From: Ginsengibacter sp963792025
Lineage (GTDB): Bacteria > Bacteroidota > Bacteroidia > Chitinophagales > Chitinophagaceae
Direction: 5' to 3'
Assembly: GCA_963792025.1 (NCBI GenBank)
Contig: CAWBUS010000008.1
Span: 434,001 to 498,000, forward strand
Length of the DNA: 64,000 nt
Shown piece by piece: positions 7,442-18,008 of the stretch. The position numbers and the translations under genes were made by a program. Under the pieces are notes generated by a model, which was not told the DNA's origin, searched no databases, and worked only from the letters and a program-made list of their open reading frames with translations. The stretch's first letter is position 1; each line of letters starts with the position of its first letter.

Positions 7442-8569
7442 ATGAAGCACACTACAACTCCCGCCAAAACAACCAGGACAACTATCGTTGTGAAAGAAAT
7501 AAAAAAAACAAATGGAATGCAAAAAACAATGAAAGCACTGGTATATCATGGGCCCGGCAAAAAATCGTGGGAAGACAAGCCAAAGCCCGTCATTAAAGAT
7601 AATACCGACGTTATTGTGAAAGTACTAAAGACCACCATCTGCGGCACCGACCTGCATATACTTAAGGGTGATGTGCCTGAAGTAACCCAAGGACGAATAC
7701 TGGGGCACGAAGGTGTAGGAGTTATCGAGGAAACAGGCAGTGCAGTTACGGATTTTAAAAAGGGAGATCATGTAATTATCTCCTGCATTACCTCGTGCGG
7801 TAAATGTACTTATTGCAAACGCAACATGTACTCGCATTGCGTAAATGGCGGTTGGATATTAGGCCATTTGATAGACGGAACACAGGCTGAATATGTGCGC
7901 ATACCATTTGCAGATAACAGCTTGTACCATATACCAGCAGGAAGCGATGAAGAAGCATTGGTAATGCTAAGTGATATTTTACCTACCGGTTTCGAGTGCG
8001 GCGTGCTGAATGGCAAAGTACAACCGGGAAATACTGTTGCAATTGTAGGCTCTGGTCCCATTGGATTAGCGGCGTTATTAACGGCGCAATTTTATTCTCC
8101 TGCAGAAATAATTATGATTGACCCTGATGATAACAGGCTGGCAACTGCAAAAAAATTTGGCGCCACACAAACTATTAACAACAGTAAAGAGGATGCAATA
8201 GCAAGGGTAAAGAAACTAACGGGGGGCATAGGTGTAGATACAGCAATTGAAGCAGTGGGCATACCCGCAACATTCGGGCTTTGCCAGTTGTTGGTGGCGC
8301 CCGGTGGTGTTATTGCCAATATAGGCGTGCATGGCAAAAGCGTAGAACTTCATCTCGAAACTTTATGGTCACAGAATATCGCGATTACAACACGGCTCGT
8401 TGATACCGTTACCACACCGATGTTACTTAAAACAGTTCAATCAAAAAAACTCGATCCCAAATTGTTGATTACGCATAGATTTAAATTGAGCGACATTATA
8501 AATGCCTATGATGTTTTTGGCCATGCAGCCAAAGAAAAGGCACTCAAAGTTATTTTGACGAACGAGTGA
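7442..8569 (+). CDS. zinc-dependent alcohol dehydrogenase, MDR family
   Basis: A medium-chain dehydrogenase that oxidises an alcohol or reduces an aldehyde with NAD(P). Catalytic zinc ligands are visible in TTICGTDLH and ILGHEGVG; the structural zinc loop is CGKCTYCKRNMYSHC; the Rossmann motif is VGSGPIGLAA. The family core begins at MKALVYHGPGKKSW (ATG 7529, or 7517), giving about 346 residues. ATG 7442 would add a basic, threonine-rich 29-residue extension of unclear role; I keep it because it is the first ATG after the promoter. Copy 4 of the shared operator lies just upstream. Together with the phosphoketolase genes it could dispose of reducing power as alcohol, but the substrate is not known. 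Confidence 0.88.
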   Translation: MKHTTTPAKTTRTTIVVKEIKKTNGMQKTMKALVYHGPGKKSWEDKPKPVIKDNTDVIVKVLKTTICGTDLHILKGDVPEVTQGRILGHEGVGVIEETGSAVTDFKKGDHVIISCITSCGKCTYCKRNMYSHCVNGGWILGHLIDGTQAEYVRIPFADNSLYHIPAGSDEEALVMLSDILPTGFECGVLNGKVQPGNTVAIVGSGPIGLAALLTAQFYSPAEIIMIDPDDNRLATAKKFGATQTINNSKEDAIARVKKLTGGIGVDTAIEAVGIPATFGLCQLLVAPGGVIANIGVHGKSVELHLETLWSQNIAITTRLVDTVTTPMLLKTVQSKKLDPKLLITHRFKLSDIINAYDVFGHAAKEKALKVILTNE

Positions 8570-8742
8570 TCTTTAAAGAGTACCTACCGGCGGGAGTGTA
8601 ATTGTATTACTATCAGAATTATGAAAATGTAAGGATAAAGCGGCATGGTTGATGTGTCAGATCAAAACAAACCACGCGCAATGCAGAGGCACACTTACAA
8701 CCTTGATATATAAAGTCAGAATCAAAATTTAAAAAGAAAAAT

Positions 8743-9576
8743 ATGGAAACGGAAACTCTCCTGGAAATCGGCATCAACGGCCTGAAAGACAAGCAACCGA
8801 AATCGGGAATTAGCATCAAAAAAGAAAAGAAAATTAAAAAGAAAAAAATATTACACGATCTGTATGTAGAACTGGTAAAATTTCAGAAAGAAATTATCGC
8901 CTCAGATCTCAAACTGCTTGTAATCCTGGAAGGAAGAGATGCCGCCGGAAAAGACGGCACCATAAAAAGAATTATCAAACACCTTAGCCCACGCGAAACA
9001 AAAGTAGTGGCATTGGGCAAACCAACTGGCTTCCAGGAGCGTGAATGGTATTTTCAGCGTTACACGGCTCACCTGCCTGTTTCAGGCGAATTTGTTTTGT
9101 TCAACCGAAGTTGGTACAACAGGTTGGGAGTAGAAAAGGTGATGGGCTTTTGCACACATAAACAATACAAATCATTTTTTGCAGAAGTGGAATCATTTGA
9201 GCAAGGACTGGTTGAGGCAGGTTTCATCATTTTGAAATACTATCTCGACATCAGCAAAAAAGAACAGGAAAAAAGATTAAAGGCAAGAGAAACAGATCCG
9301 CTGAAGCAATGGAAAATAAGCCCCATAGACCAGGAAGCTGTGAAGCGCTGGAAAGATTATTCCGAAGCAAGAAATGAAATGCTCTTGAAAACAAATTTTG
9401 AAAATACTCCCTGGTTTATCGTGAATGCAAATGATAAAGATAAAACGCACATTGCGCTTATTACACACCTTTTGCACAGAATGAAATATGCTAAGAAAGA
9501 TGAAAAATTATTGTCAAAAAATTATGGATTGGTGGACCCTGCAACACCTGAAATTATAAACGATAAGCTTTATTGA
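8743..9576 (+). CDS. ppk2: polyphosphate kinase 2 (PPK2)
   Basis: A 277-residue PPK2-family kinase that moves phosphate between polyphosphate and nucleoside di- or monophosphates. The Walker A region is LEGRDAAGKDGTIKRI; the Walker B/lid part includes FNRSWYNRLGVEKVMGFC; and DPLKQWKISPIDQEAVKRW is the conserved C-terminal basic lid segment. Length and the absence of a second copy of the domain indicate a single-domain class I or III enzyme. It stands 170 bp after the dehydrogenase and 129 bp before glycogen phosphorylase on the same strand. In this setting it most likely regenerates nucleotide triphosphates from polyphosphate under energy stress (inference). Confidence 0.92.
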   Translation: METETLLEIGINGLKDKQPKSGISIKKEKKIKKKKILHDLYVELVKFQKEIIASDLKLLVILEGRDAAGKDGTIKRIIKHLSPRETKVVALGKPTGFQEREWYFQRYTAHLPVSGEFVLFNRSWYNRLGVEKVMGFCTHKQYKSFFAEVESFEQGLVEAGFIILKYYLDISKKEQEKRLKARETDPLKQWKISPIDQEAVKRWKDYSEARNEMLLKTNFENTPWFIVNANDKDKTHIALITHLLHRMKYAKKDEKLLSKNYGLVDPATPEIINDKLY

Positions 9577-9705
9577 CAGATGGTTATTACAATCAGTTGT
9601 CATTATGAGATAACTGATCACAATCATTTTTCAAGTGGTGATAAGTCCTGAATTTTGCAGGAGATTCAACGGTTGCATTTGATTTAGAATAAAAAAAGTA
9701 TCACT

Positions 9706-12249
9706 ATGAACAAAGAAAAATTTAATAACAATCAATTATACGGTTTCTTACCGTCAGATGTGGAAGGTATGGAAACACTTACAGAACTCGCCCTTGACCT
9801 TCGCTGGTCATGGAACCATGCCGCTGATGAATTATGGCGGCAACTTGATTCTGAACTTTGGGAAATAACCCATAATCCTTGGATCATTTTGCAAACGGTT
9901 TCCCGTGACCGTTTGGAAAAGCAATTGGCGGATGAGGGCTTCAAGGGAAATATGCATGAACTGGTACAATTGAGAGATCAGCTAAACAATACGCAAGCAT
10001 GGTTTCAACAGAATCATGCCAACACCCCGCTTTCGTGTGTAGCTTATTTCGGCATGGAATTTATGTTGAGCGAAGCGCTTCCCATTTATGTGGGCGGACT
10101 GGGCAATGTGGCCGGCGACCAATTGAAATCTGCCAGCGACCTTGGTGTTCCAGTTGTAGCAGTTGGCTTACTTTACCAGCAGGGGTATTTCCGCCAGAAA
10201 ATTGATAAAGATGGTAACCAGGTGGCTACGTTCCCATTCACTGATCCCGGGCAGCTTCCCATAACGCCACTTCGTTTACCTAACGGCGAATGGCTGCGCT
10301 TAAAAATATCTTTGGCAGGTCACACAGTTTGGTTGCGTACCTGGGAGGTTCAGGTTGGAAGGTTAAAACTATATCTCCTCGATAGTAATGATGTTGTGAA
10401 CTTACCGGAGCATCGGGAAATAACCAGTGAACTCTATGGCGGCGGCCCGGAGATGCGCATCAAACAGGAAATTCTTTTGGGAATAGGCGGATGGAAACTA
10501 TTGCAGGCGTTGGGCATTCATCCGGAAGTGTGCCACATGAATGAAGGCCATGCCGCATTTTTAACATTGGAACGTGCCAACAGCTTTATGAAAGAAAATG
10601 GAATTTCATTCGAAGCCGCATTGGCCGTTACCCGTGCCGGAAACTTATTTACTACGCACACGGCCGTTGCGGCTGGCTTTGATCATTTCAGCCCATCACT
10701 GATGTGGCAATTTTTTGGCGGCTATGCCAAAAATGAATTGGGAATCGAATTCAATGACCTGATGGCGCTGGGCCGTGTCAATCCGTTTGACACTTCTGAG
10801 AGTTTCAACATGGCTTACCTCGCTATTCGGGGTAGTGGCGCTGTTAATGGCGTAAGCCGTTTGCATGGAGACGTCAGCAGGCATCTCTTCAGCATCCTTT
10901 TCCCACGGCAACCCATAAACGAAGTTCCCATCGGTCATGTTACTAACGGTGTGCACATGCCAAGTTGGGACAGCATTTTTGCTGACAGGGTTTGGACGGA
11001 AGCCTGCGGGAAAGACCGGTGGAAAGGTGAACTGGAGACTTTAGAACAAGATATTACTAAGATACCAGGTGAAACACTTTGGCAAATGCGCAATGACTGC
11101 CGCAATGAACTGGTTAATTTTACCCGGAAAAGATTTGCTGATGAATCAGATGTTGCAGGCCAGTCGCCTGAATTTATTGATTCAGCAAAATATATATTTA
11201 ATCCCAATACCTTAACCCTGGGTTTTGCCCGCCGGTTTGTTCCTTATAAAAGACCCGATCTTTTGTTGCATGATGAAGAGCGATTTGTGCGCATACTTAC
11301 TAACCGCGAGTACCCGGTACAGTTAGTTATTGCGGGAAAAGCGCCGCCATTCGATGAATCAGGAAAAGCATTGATCAGGCAATGGATCCATTTTATTCAA
11401 AAGCATAATTTATATAACCATGTTGTTTTCCTGGGCGATTATGATGTGCTGCTCACAAGGCACATGGTGCAGGGAGCAGATGTTTGGGTGAATACGCCGC
11501 GGCGCCCGTGGGAAGCTTCGGGAACCAGTGGGATGAAAGTGTTGGTTAATGGAGGAATTAATGTATCTGAACTAGATGGTTGGTGGGCGGAAGCGTACAC
11601 TCCTGAAGTGGGCTGGGCATTGGGTGATAAACAGGAACATGGCGAAGACCCGGCCTGGGATGCAAGAGAAGCGGAAGCTTTGTATGATCTGTTGGAAAAA
11701 CAGATAGTTCCTGAATTTTATAACCGCAATGAAAAAGGAATTCCGGAAAAATGGATAGCACGAATGCGCAAAAGTATGGCGATGCTAACACCACGTTTTT
11801 CAGCCAACCGGGCTGTAAGGGAATACACAGAAAAGTATTACCTGCCCGCTGCTGATAATTATAAAAAGAGAGCCGCGGAAAAAGGCGCCGCCGGAATAAA
11901 GATAGAACAGGCGCATCATGAACTTCAAAAAGAATGGAGCCATATACAATTCGGAGAAGTGCATAGTGAGGAAAAAAACAACAGGCACATTTTTCATGTT
12001 CACGTAAAACTGAATGGATTAAAACCTGAAAATGTTTTGGTGGAACTATATGCAGACGGTATCAATGGCGTTGCACCTGTTAAAATAAAAATGAAGCCGG
12101 TTGCTGACGTTGCTGATAATGGTGTAAGAGAATATGATGCAGAAACAGATGGCTCAAGACCTGTTAGCGATTACACGCCCTGCATCGTTCCGAATTACGA
12201 AAACATATCTGTGCCGTTGGAAGACAACCTTATCCTTTGGCAACACTAA
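9706..12249 (+). CDS. glgP: alpha-glucan (glycogen) phosphorylase, GT35
   Basis: An 847-residue phosphorylase that releases glucose-1-phosphate from glycogen or maltodextrin. The N-terminal about 110 residues are the DUF3417 domain seen in the short bacterial alpha-glucan phosphorylases (LTELALDLRWSWNHAADELW). The catalytic part has YFGMEFMLSEALPIYVGGLG, the substrate-site HMNEGHAAF, and the pyridoxal-phosphate lysine in EASGTSGMKVLVNGG. A C-terminal beta-type extension (about 745-847) is typical of this subgroup. Phosphoglucomutase further along the island would convert its product to glucose-6-phosphate. The next gene starts 28 bp downstream, so they probably form one operon. Confidence 0.93.
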   Translation: MNKEKFNNNQLYGFLPSDVEGMETLTELALDLRWSWNHAADELWRQLDSELWEITHNPWIILQTVSRDRLEKQLADEGFKGNMHELVQLRDQLNNTQAWFQQNHANTPLSCVAYFGMEFMLSEALPIYVGGLGNVAGDQLKSASDLGVPVVAVGLLYQQGYFRQKIDKDGNQVATFPFTDPGQLPITPLRLPNGEWLRLKISLAGHTVWLRTWEVQVGRLKLYLLDSNDVVNLPEHREITSELYGGGPEMRIKQEILLGIGGWKLLQALGIHPEVCHMNEGHAAFLTLERANSFMKENGISFEAALAVTRAGNLFTTHTAVAAGFDHFSPSLMWQFFGGYAKNELGIEFNDLMALGRVNPFDTSESFNMAYLAIRGSGAVNGVSRLHGDVSRHLFSILFPRQPINEVPIGHVTNGVHMPSWDSIFADRVWTEACGKDRWKGELETLEQDITKIPGETLWQMRNDCRNELVNFTRKRFADESDVAGQSPEFIDSAKYIFNPNTLTLGFARRFVPYKRPDLLLHDEERFVRILTNREYPVQLVIAGKAPPFDESGKALIRQWIHFIQKHNLYNHVVFLGDYDVLLTRHMVQGADVWVNTPRRPWEASGTSGMKVLVNGGINVSELDGWWAEAYTPEVGWALGDKQEHGEDPAWDAREAEALYDLLEKQIVPEFYNRNEKGIPEKWIARMRKSMAMLTPRFSANRAVREYTEKYYLPAADNYKKRAAEKGAAGIKIEQAHHELQKEWSHIQFGEVHSEEKNNRHIFHVHVKLNGLKPENVLVELYADGINGVAPVKIKMKPVADVADNGVREYDAETDGSRPVSDYTPCIVPNYENISVPLEDNLILWQH

Positions 12250-12277
12250 TAATTATTTCATTAATAAAAAATATGAA

Positions 12278-12923
12278 ATGCAAAATAAAAGCAAAATCAC
12301 AACACTGTTCCTGGATATTGGCGGCGTTTTATTATCTGACGGATGGGGCCATGAATTCAGACACCTTGCTGCCGAAAAATTTCATTTGGATTTGGCTGAA
12401 ATGGAAGAACGGCACAAAATAATGTTTGTAACTTATGAAGAAGGAAAAATAACACTTCGTGAATACCTCCACAGAGTTATATTCTATCAGAAACGTGATT
12501 TTACACCGGATCAGTTCCGCGGCTTCATGTTTTCTTTAACCACGCCTCATCTGGAAATGATTGCATTAATAAAAAAATTAAAGGCCCGACACCATCTGAA
12601 AATAGTTGCCGTTAGTAATGAAGCAAGAGAGCTCAACCGATACCGCATACATACGTTTAAATTAAACAGCTTCATTGATTTTTTTATATCATCCTGCTAT
12701 GTTCATGTAAGAAAACCCGATACAACCATTTTTAGAATGGCACTTGATTTGGCACAGGTATCTGCAGAAGAGGTTGTGTACATCGACGACGTGGAAATGT
12801 TCACAGATATCGCAAACGGATTTAGGAATCAAAAGTATCCGCCACACTGACTGGCACTCAACTTCAGAAGCTTTAGCTGACATGGGCCTGTTAGTTGAGA
12901 ATAATAAATTAGTCCATGCCTGA
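12278..12923 (+). CDS. HAD-superfamily hydrolase, frame broken once
   Basis: The frame starting at ATG 12278 encodes a HAD hydrolase: motif I is TTLFLDIGGVLL (first Asp of DxGGV), motif II the serine in IVAVSNEA, motif III VRKPDTTIF and motif IV VVYIDDVEMF. It then stops early at 12850. The +1 frame continues with GIKSIRHTDWHSTSEALADM, exactly the expected family C-terminus, to a stop at 12923. Removing one T from GGATTTAGG near 12822 restores a 214-residue protein. The ORF could be read upstream from 12134 but that part lies inside glgP. The restored stop overlaps the acetate kinase start. Substrate unknown; phosphatase of the beta-phosphoglucomutase-like group is likely. Confidence 0.8.
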
Positions 12924-14129
12924 AGATGAAAGTATATTAACCATTAACGGAGGTTCCTCCAGCATTAAATTTTCTTTATACAAAATTGAAGAGCCGTTAA
13001 GGCAAATTTTTAATGGGCAGATTAGAAAACATTGGATCTGCAAAAGCAAAACTTAGTTTTAAAAATTGCGTTCACTGAACAAAAAAATTGTATCAGCATT
13101 AAAGCTGCTGATCATAATGAGGCTGCCGGTAACCTTATCGACTGGCTGGAAAAACAGGAAGGGTTTGATTCCATAAAAGCAATAGGACACCGCATTGTTC
13201 ATGGTATGAAACATACTGAGCCCGAATTGATAACTCCTGAATTATTAAAGGAATTAAAAAAGATTAGCGCCTACGATCCGGATCATTTACCGGAAGAAAT
13301 AAAGTTGATAGAAGTTTTTAGCAAGCGTTACCCTTCATTAAAACAGGTAGCCTGTTTTGATACGTCCTTTCATACTTCAATGCCAACTATTGCTAAATTA
13401 TTATCCATTCCACGCCGCTATTATGAAAAAGGAATTCAGCGATATGGATTTCATGGGCTCTCCTATTCTTTTCTAATGGAAGAATTGCATCGCCTTGCCG
13501 GAAGTGACATTGCAAATGGAAAGGTGATATTGGCGCATCTTGGGAGCGGTGCCAGCCTTGCAGCAGTAAAGAATGGTAAAAGCATTGACACCAGCATGGG
13601 TTTTACACCTGCTTCCGGATTAATGATGGGCACCCGTACAGGCGATTTGGATCCTGGTGTTGCATGGTATTTAATGCAGTTTGAAAAATTGAATCCCAAA
13701 GAATTTAATCATTTGATCAATCATGAATCGGGGCTGTTGGGAGTATCGGAAATAAGTTCTGACATGCGGGAGCTAATGGACATTGAGGATACTAACGGCC
13801 ACACCGCAGACGCAATTAAACTTTTCTGTTATCAAACCAAAAAATGGATTGGAGCCTTTTCCGCAGTGCTCTGCGGCTTGGATACACTGGTATTTTCGGG
13901 TGGCATTGGAGAACATTCATGGAAAGTAAGAAACAAAATATGTGACGGCCTTGGGTTTTTGGGAATTGAATTAGATGAAATAAAAAACAGGAACAATGAA
14001 GCCATTATTTCAACTGAAAAAAGCAAGGTAACGGTTCGTGTTATTACAACCAATGAAGAAATAGTGATTGCAAGATCGGTGAGTGATGCATTGCATAAAA
14101 AACATACAGCAACAAAAGGTGCAGTTTAA
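12916..14129 (+). CDS. ackA: acetate kinase, frame broken twice near the start
   Basis: Acetate kinase makes ATP from acetyl-phosphate. The true start is ATG 12916, overlapping the HAD stop; it encodes the phosphate-binding strand ILTINGGSSSIKFSLYKIEE. After FNGQI the frame moves by one base near 13024 (next frame reads ENIGSAKAKLSFK) and again near 13055 into the long frame beginning IAFTEQKNCISIK. With one A removed at each place the protein is 403 residues, normal for the family. Later motifs: GHRIVHG, FDTSFHTSMP, GFHGLSY, LAHLGSGAS, GLMMGTRTGDLDP and FSGGIGEHS. Taken literally, only a TTG-started fragment from 13032 would be made and it would lack the first strand. It pairs with phosphoketolase just downstream. 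Confidence 0.88.
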
Positions 14130-14152
14130 GATTAAACTAAAAAATAAACATA

Positions 14153-14467
14153 ATGACAATTCAAATAAATACAGATAAAAACTTAAGTGTGCATGAGGCA
14201 TTCCAAACTCAGTTAGACGGTTTGCTCTCAAAAGAATTAAGCAGGTTCAGCGAACACATCACGAGGCTGGAAGTGCACCTTTCAGATGAGAACGGAGGGA
14301 AAAATGGGCAGAACGATAAAAGATGTATGATAGAAGTCCGCATGGAAGGTAGACAGCCAATTGCCGTTACCGATAATGCGAATGATTATGAACTTGCTGT
14401 AAGTGGTGCTATTGAAAAACTCAAGGCTTCGCTGAGCACTATCGCAGGAAAATTAAAAAATTATTAA
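14153..14467 (+). CDS. ribosome hibernation promoting factor-like protein (HPF/RaiA family)
   Basis: A 104-residue beta-alpha-beta-beta-beta-alpha protein of the HPF/RaiA (sigma-54 modulation) fold: opening strand TIQINTDKNLSVHEAFQTQL, middle strands LEVHLSDENGG and CMIEVRMEGRQPIAV, and a final helix NDYELAVSGAIEKLKASLST. The insertion GGKNGQNDKR between strands resembles HPF relatives found in stress islands and differs from the housekeeping HPF. It would bind the ribosome's decoding region and silence or protect it. It sits between acetate kinase (23 bp upstream) and phosphoketolase, so translation shutdown appears coupled to fermentative metabolism. Confidence 0.75.
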   Translation: MTIQINTDKNLSVHEAFQTQLDGLLSKELSRFSEHITRLEVHLSDENGGKNGQNDKRCMIEVRMEGRQPIAVTDNANDYELAVSGAIEKLKASLSTIAGKLKNY

Positions 14468-14536
14468 AGCATTAAATGAGCAACAACTAAATAAGCATCA
14501 CGACATTTTAAATCAACTAATTAAAATATCACTATT

Positions 14537-16930
14537 ATGGAAACAGAAACTATGCACCCTGAAATAAAGGAAGCTTTATCCCCTTCATTATTGCAAAAAA
14601 TGCATGCCTATTGGCGTGCTGCCAACTATCTTTCAGTAGGGCAAATATATCTTTATGACAACCCGCTGTTGAAAGAGCCGTTAAAACTGGAACATGTAAA
14701 GCCACTTGTGGTAGGCCATTGGGGCACTACACCGGGACAAAATTTTATCTACGTTCATCTAAACCGTATCATCAAAAAGTATGATCTCGATATGTTTTAT
14801 ATCGCTGGTCCGGGTCACGGCGGACCTGCATTGGTAGGTAACGTTTATCTCGAAGGAACCTGGAGTGAAGTATATCCTACCGTAACGCAGGATGAAGCAG
14901 GATTAAAAAAATTATTTACGCAATTCTCTTTTCCCGGTGGTATTTCAAGTCATGTTGCGCCTACTACACCGGGTTCTATCCATGAAGGCGGAGAATTGGG
15001 TTATTCTTTGAGTCATGCATTTGGTGCGGCATTCGACAACCCGGATTTGATCGTTGCCTGCATTGTTGGTGATGGCGAAGCAGAAACGGGTCCGTTAGCA
15101 ACTTCATGGCAATCGAATAAATTACTGAATCCAATTACAGATGGGGCGGTTCTGCCCATCCTTCACCTTAATGGTTACAAGATCAGCAACCCAACAGTAT
15201 TGGCAAGAATTGAAGATGAGGAACTCGAACAATTTTTCCGCGGTTGCGGATGGACGCCTCATTTTGTGGAAGGTGACGATCCGGAAACAATGCATCAACT
15301 GATGGCAAATACACTGGAAGAAGTAATTGCTGATATTCATCAAATACAGAGCAATGCAAGAAGTAACAACGACAATACCCGCCCACGCTGGCCAATGATC
15401 GTTTTAAAATCACCGAAAGGATGGACCGGGCCAAAGGTGGTGGATGGCCTGCATATAGAAGGCACTTTCCGTTCGCACCAGGTGCCGCTTCTTGTGGACG
15501 CAGATCATCCTGACCATTTGAAGCTTTTGGAAGACTGGATGAAGAGCTATAAACCGGAAGAGTTATTTGACGAGAAAGGAACGCTTAAACAGGAATTGGC
15601 AGAACTAACGCCAAAGGGTAATCGCAGAATGGGCGCTAACCTACATACCAATGGTGGTATGCTTCTGAAAGATTTGAAGATGCCTGACTTTCATGATCAT
15701 GCTGTGCATGTTCCTGCTCCCGGAGCTGTTAATGGACAAGATACCATGGTCCTGGGAAAGTTTCTGAGAGACGTTGCTAAATTAAACAAGGATGAACATA
15801 ATTTTCGTGTATTCGGCCCCGATGAAACGGTTTCAAACTTGCTTAGCGCCGTATTTGAAACAACCAATCGCCAGTGGAATGCGCGAACAGAAAAGTATGA
15901 TGAATGTCTTTCACCATCCGGTGAAGTGGTGGATTCTATGCTGAGTGAGCATCAGTGTGAAGGTTTTTTGGAAGGGTATTTATTAACCGGAAGACATGGG
16001 CTATTTAATAGTTATGAAGCTTTCATCCGCATTGTTGATTCCATGTTTAGCCAACATGCCAAGTGGCTCAAAGTAACATTGGAACTGCCATGGCGAAGGA
16101 AGATTGCCTCATTGAATTATTTACTGGCTTCACATGTTTGGCAGCAGGATCATAATGGGTTTACCCACCAGGATCCGGGTTTCCTTGATCATGTGATCAA
16201 TAAGAAAGCAGATGTGGTAAGAGTCTATCTGCCACCGGATGCCAATTGTCTCTTATCAGTTTTTGATCATTGTTTGCGCAGCCGTCATTATGTAAATGTT
16301 GTAGTTGCAGGTAAACATCCACTGCCGCAATGGCTTACGATGGATCAGGCAGTTGTTCATTGCACAGAAGGCATTGGAATCTGGCAATGGGCAAGCAACG
16401 ACCAGGGATCAGAGCCTGACGTAGTGATGGCTTGCTGTGGAGATACACCAACACTGGAATTGCTGGCGGCTGTTTCGATCTTACGGGAAAACCTACCCGA
16501 AGTTAAAATAAGAGTGATCAATGTAGTTGACCTTATGAAACTACAGCCACATACAGAGCATCCTCACGGGCTGAGTGAACAGGATTACGACTCGCTTTTC
16601 ACCAAAGACAAGCACATCATTTTTAACTTTCATGGTTATCCCTGGTTGGTTCACAGGCTTACGTACAGAAGAACCAATCGCCATATGCATGTGAGAGGAT
16701 ACAAAGAAGAAGGCACCATCACAACACCTTTTGATCTGCGTGTGCAAAATGATATTGACCGCTTTCATTTGGTTATTGATGTAATAGACCGCCTGCCCCA
16801 ATTAGGCAGCAAAGGCGATTACCTGAAACAGCAATTGCAGGATAAGCTAATTGAACATAAACATTATGTGGATCAACATGGAAAGGACATGCCGGAAATT
16901 CTTAACTGGAAATGGAAAACTAATGAATAA
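14537..16930 (+). CDS. xfp: xylulose-5-phosphate/fructose-6-phosphate phosphoketolase
   Basis: A 797-residue thiamine-diphosphate enzyme that splits xylulose-5-P or fructose-6-P with phosphate into acetyl-phosphate and glyceraldehyde-3-P or erythrose-4-P. Landmarks: VGHWGTTPGQNFIYVHLNR, AGPGHGGPALVGN, the ThDP/Mg site VGDGEAETGPLATSW with downstream NGYKISNPT, GLFNSYEAFIRIVDSM in the pyrimidine domain, and HVRGYKEEGTITTPFDLRV near the end. The length is that of authentic Xfp and not of the related transketolase. It lies in the operon between hpf and aldolase, and acetate kinase three genes up would harvest its product as ATP. Confidence 0.95.
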   Translation: METETMHPEIKEALSPSLLQKMHAYWRAANYLSVGQIYLYDNPLLKEPLKLEHVKPLVVGHWGTTPGQNFIYVHLNRIIKKYDLDMFYIAGPGHGGPALVGNVYLEGTWSEVYPTVTQDEAGLKKLFTQFSFPGGISSHVAPTTPGSIHEGGELGYSLSHAFGAAFDNPDLIVACIVGDGEAETGPLATSWQSNKLLNPITDGAVLPILHLNGYKISNPTVLARIEDEELEQFFRGCGWTPHFVEGDDPETMHQLMANTLEEVIADIHQIQSNARSNNDNTRPRWPMIVLKSPKGWTGPKVVDGLHIEGTFRSHQVPLLVDADHPDHLKLLEDWMKSYKPEELFDEKGTLKQELAELTPKGNRRMGANLHTNGGMLLKDLKMPDFHDHAVHVPAPGAVNGQDTMVLGKFLRDVAKLNKDEHNFRVFGPDETVSNLLSAVFETTNRQWNARTEKYDECLSPSGEVVDSMLSEHQCEGFLEGYLLTGRHGLFNSYEAFIRIVDSMFSQHAKWLKVTLELPWRRKIASLNYLLASHVWQQDHNGFTHQDPGFLDHVINKKADVVRVYLPPDANCLLSVFDHCLRSRHYVNVVVAGKHPLPQWLTMDQAVVHCTEGIGIWQWASNDQGSEPDVVMACCGDTPTLELLAAVSILRENLPEVKIRVINVVDLMKLQPHTEHPHGLSEQDYDSLFTKDKHIIFNFHGYPWLVHRLTYRRTNRHMHVRGYKEEGTITTPFDLRVQNDIDRFHLVIDVIDRLPQLGSKGDYLKQQLQDKLIEHKHYVDQHGKDMPEILNWKWKTNE

Positions 16931-17960
16931 AAAAATTTTAACGGATACGGTTAGCCGCTTATTTTCTGATAATAAGGGCCTGCTGGCAATGGATGAAAGT
17001 ACTCCAACCTGCAATAAACGATTTGCCAAATTAGGCATCCCACAAACAGAGGAGGCACGCCGTGACTGGAGAGAATTAATCGTAAACACGGCTGGTCTCA
17101 GTGAATGTATCAGCGGAGCGATACTGTATGACGAAACCATTCGCCAAAATAAAAGAGATGGAACGCCTATTATTAAAGCAATAATAGATGAAGGGATCAT
17201 TCCGGGAATTAAGGTAGATAAAGGCGCCAAATTGATGGCAGGCCATCCGGGCGAAAAAGTAACCGAAGGTTTGGACGGATTACGGGACCGGCTGGAAGAA
17301 TACTTCCAGATGGGCGCCAGGTTTGCCAAATGGCGCGCCGTAATTGCTATTGCTGAGGGCATTGCCAGCCGTGCCTGTATAGAAGCAAATGCAAATATAC
17401 TGGCACTTTATGCAAGCCTCTGCCAGGAAGCAGGACTGGTAACGATTGTGGAGCCTGAAGTTCTCATGGAAGGAACGCACGATTTACAGGTATGCTTTAC
17501 CGTTACAGAACAGGTATTGAGAACAGTCTTCAACCATCTTTATTTGCAGGGTGTGATGCTGGAAGGAACTATTCTAAAACCTAACATGGTAATTCCGGGC
17601 TTGAGTTGCCTAAAACAGGCAAGCATAGACGAAGTGGCAGATGCTACCATACAATGCCTTCGGCAATCAGTTCCTGCTGCCATTGGCGGAATAGCATTTT
17701 TATCCGGAGGCCAATCAGGCGAACTCGCTTCGGCGCATCTAAATGCCATGCATGTAAGATATCAATCAAAACTTCCGTGGCCATTGACCTTTTCTTTTGC
17801 ACGGGCTATTCAGCAACCTGCCATGGAGATTTGGGATGGAAAAGACAAAAATGCAAAAGCAGCGCAGCAGGCTTTGTTTCACAGGGCCAAATGCGATCAG
17901 GCAGCACGCGGCGGATGGTATACTGCTGCCATGGAAGATCCCGTATTTCTAAGCACTTAA
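16923..17960 (+). CDS. fructose-bisphosphate aldolase class I
   Basis: Class I (Schiff-base) aldolase of 345 residues, cleaving or forming fructose-1,6-bisphosphate. It has GLLAMDESTPTCNKRFAKLG at the N-terminus, FAKWRAVIAI (the lysine contacting substrate), IVEPEVLMEG, and the Schiff-base lysine in LEGTILKPNMVIPG; SGGQSGELASAHLNAM and LTFSFARAIQQPAM close the barrel. ATG 16923 overlaps the phosphoketolase stop by 8 bp, implying translational coupling; the frame extends further up but that is inside xfp. Class I aldolases need no metal. It would supply or drain fructose-phosphates for the phosphoketolase step. Confidence 0.93.
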   Translation: MNKKILTDTVSRLFSDNKGLLAMDESTPTCNKRFAKLGIPQTEEARRDWRELIVNTAGLSECISGAILYDETIRQNKRDGTPIIKAIIDEGIIPGIKVDKGAKLMAGHPGEKVTEGLDGLRDRLEEYFQMGARFAKWRAVIAIAEGIASRACIEANANILALYASLCQEAGLVTIVEPEVLMEGTHDLQVCFTVTEQVLRTVFNHLYLQGVMLEGTILKPNMVIPGLSCLKQASIDEVADATIQCLRQSVPAAIGGIAFLSGGQSGELASAHLNAMHVRYQSKLPWPLTFSFARAIQQPAMEIWDGKDKNAKAAQQALFHRAKCDQAARGGWYTAAMEDPVFLST

Positions 17961-18008
17961 CCGGCGTTCTACTTATATCAACTTTAAGAAAAAAGGAGAA
18001 TACATATT

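Noticed and set aside
12134..12277. Upstream extension of the HAD gene to 12134
   Set aside because: The stretch is inside glgP in another frame and carries no HAD sequence; the family start fits ATG 12278.
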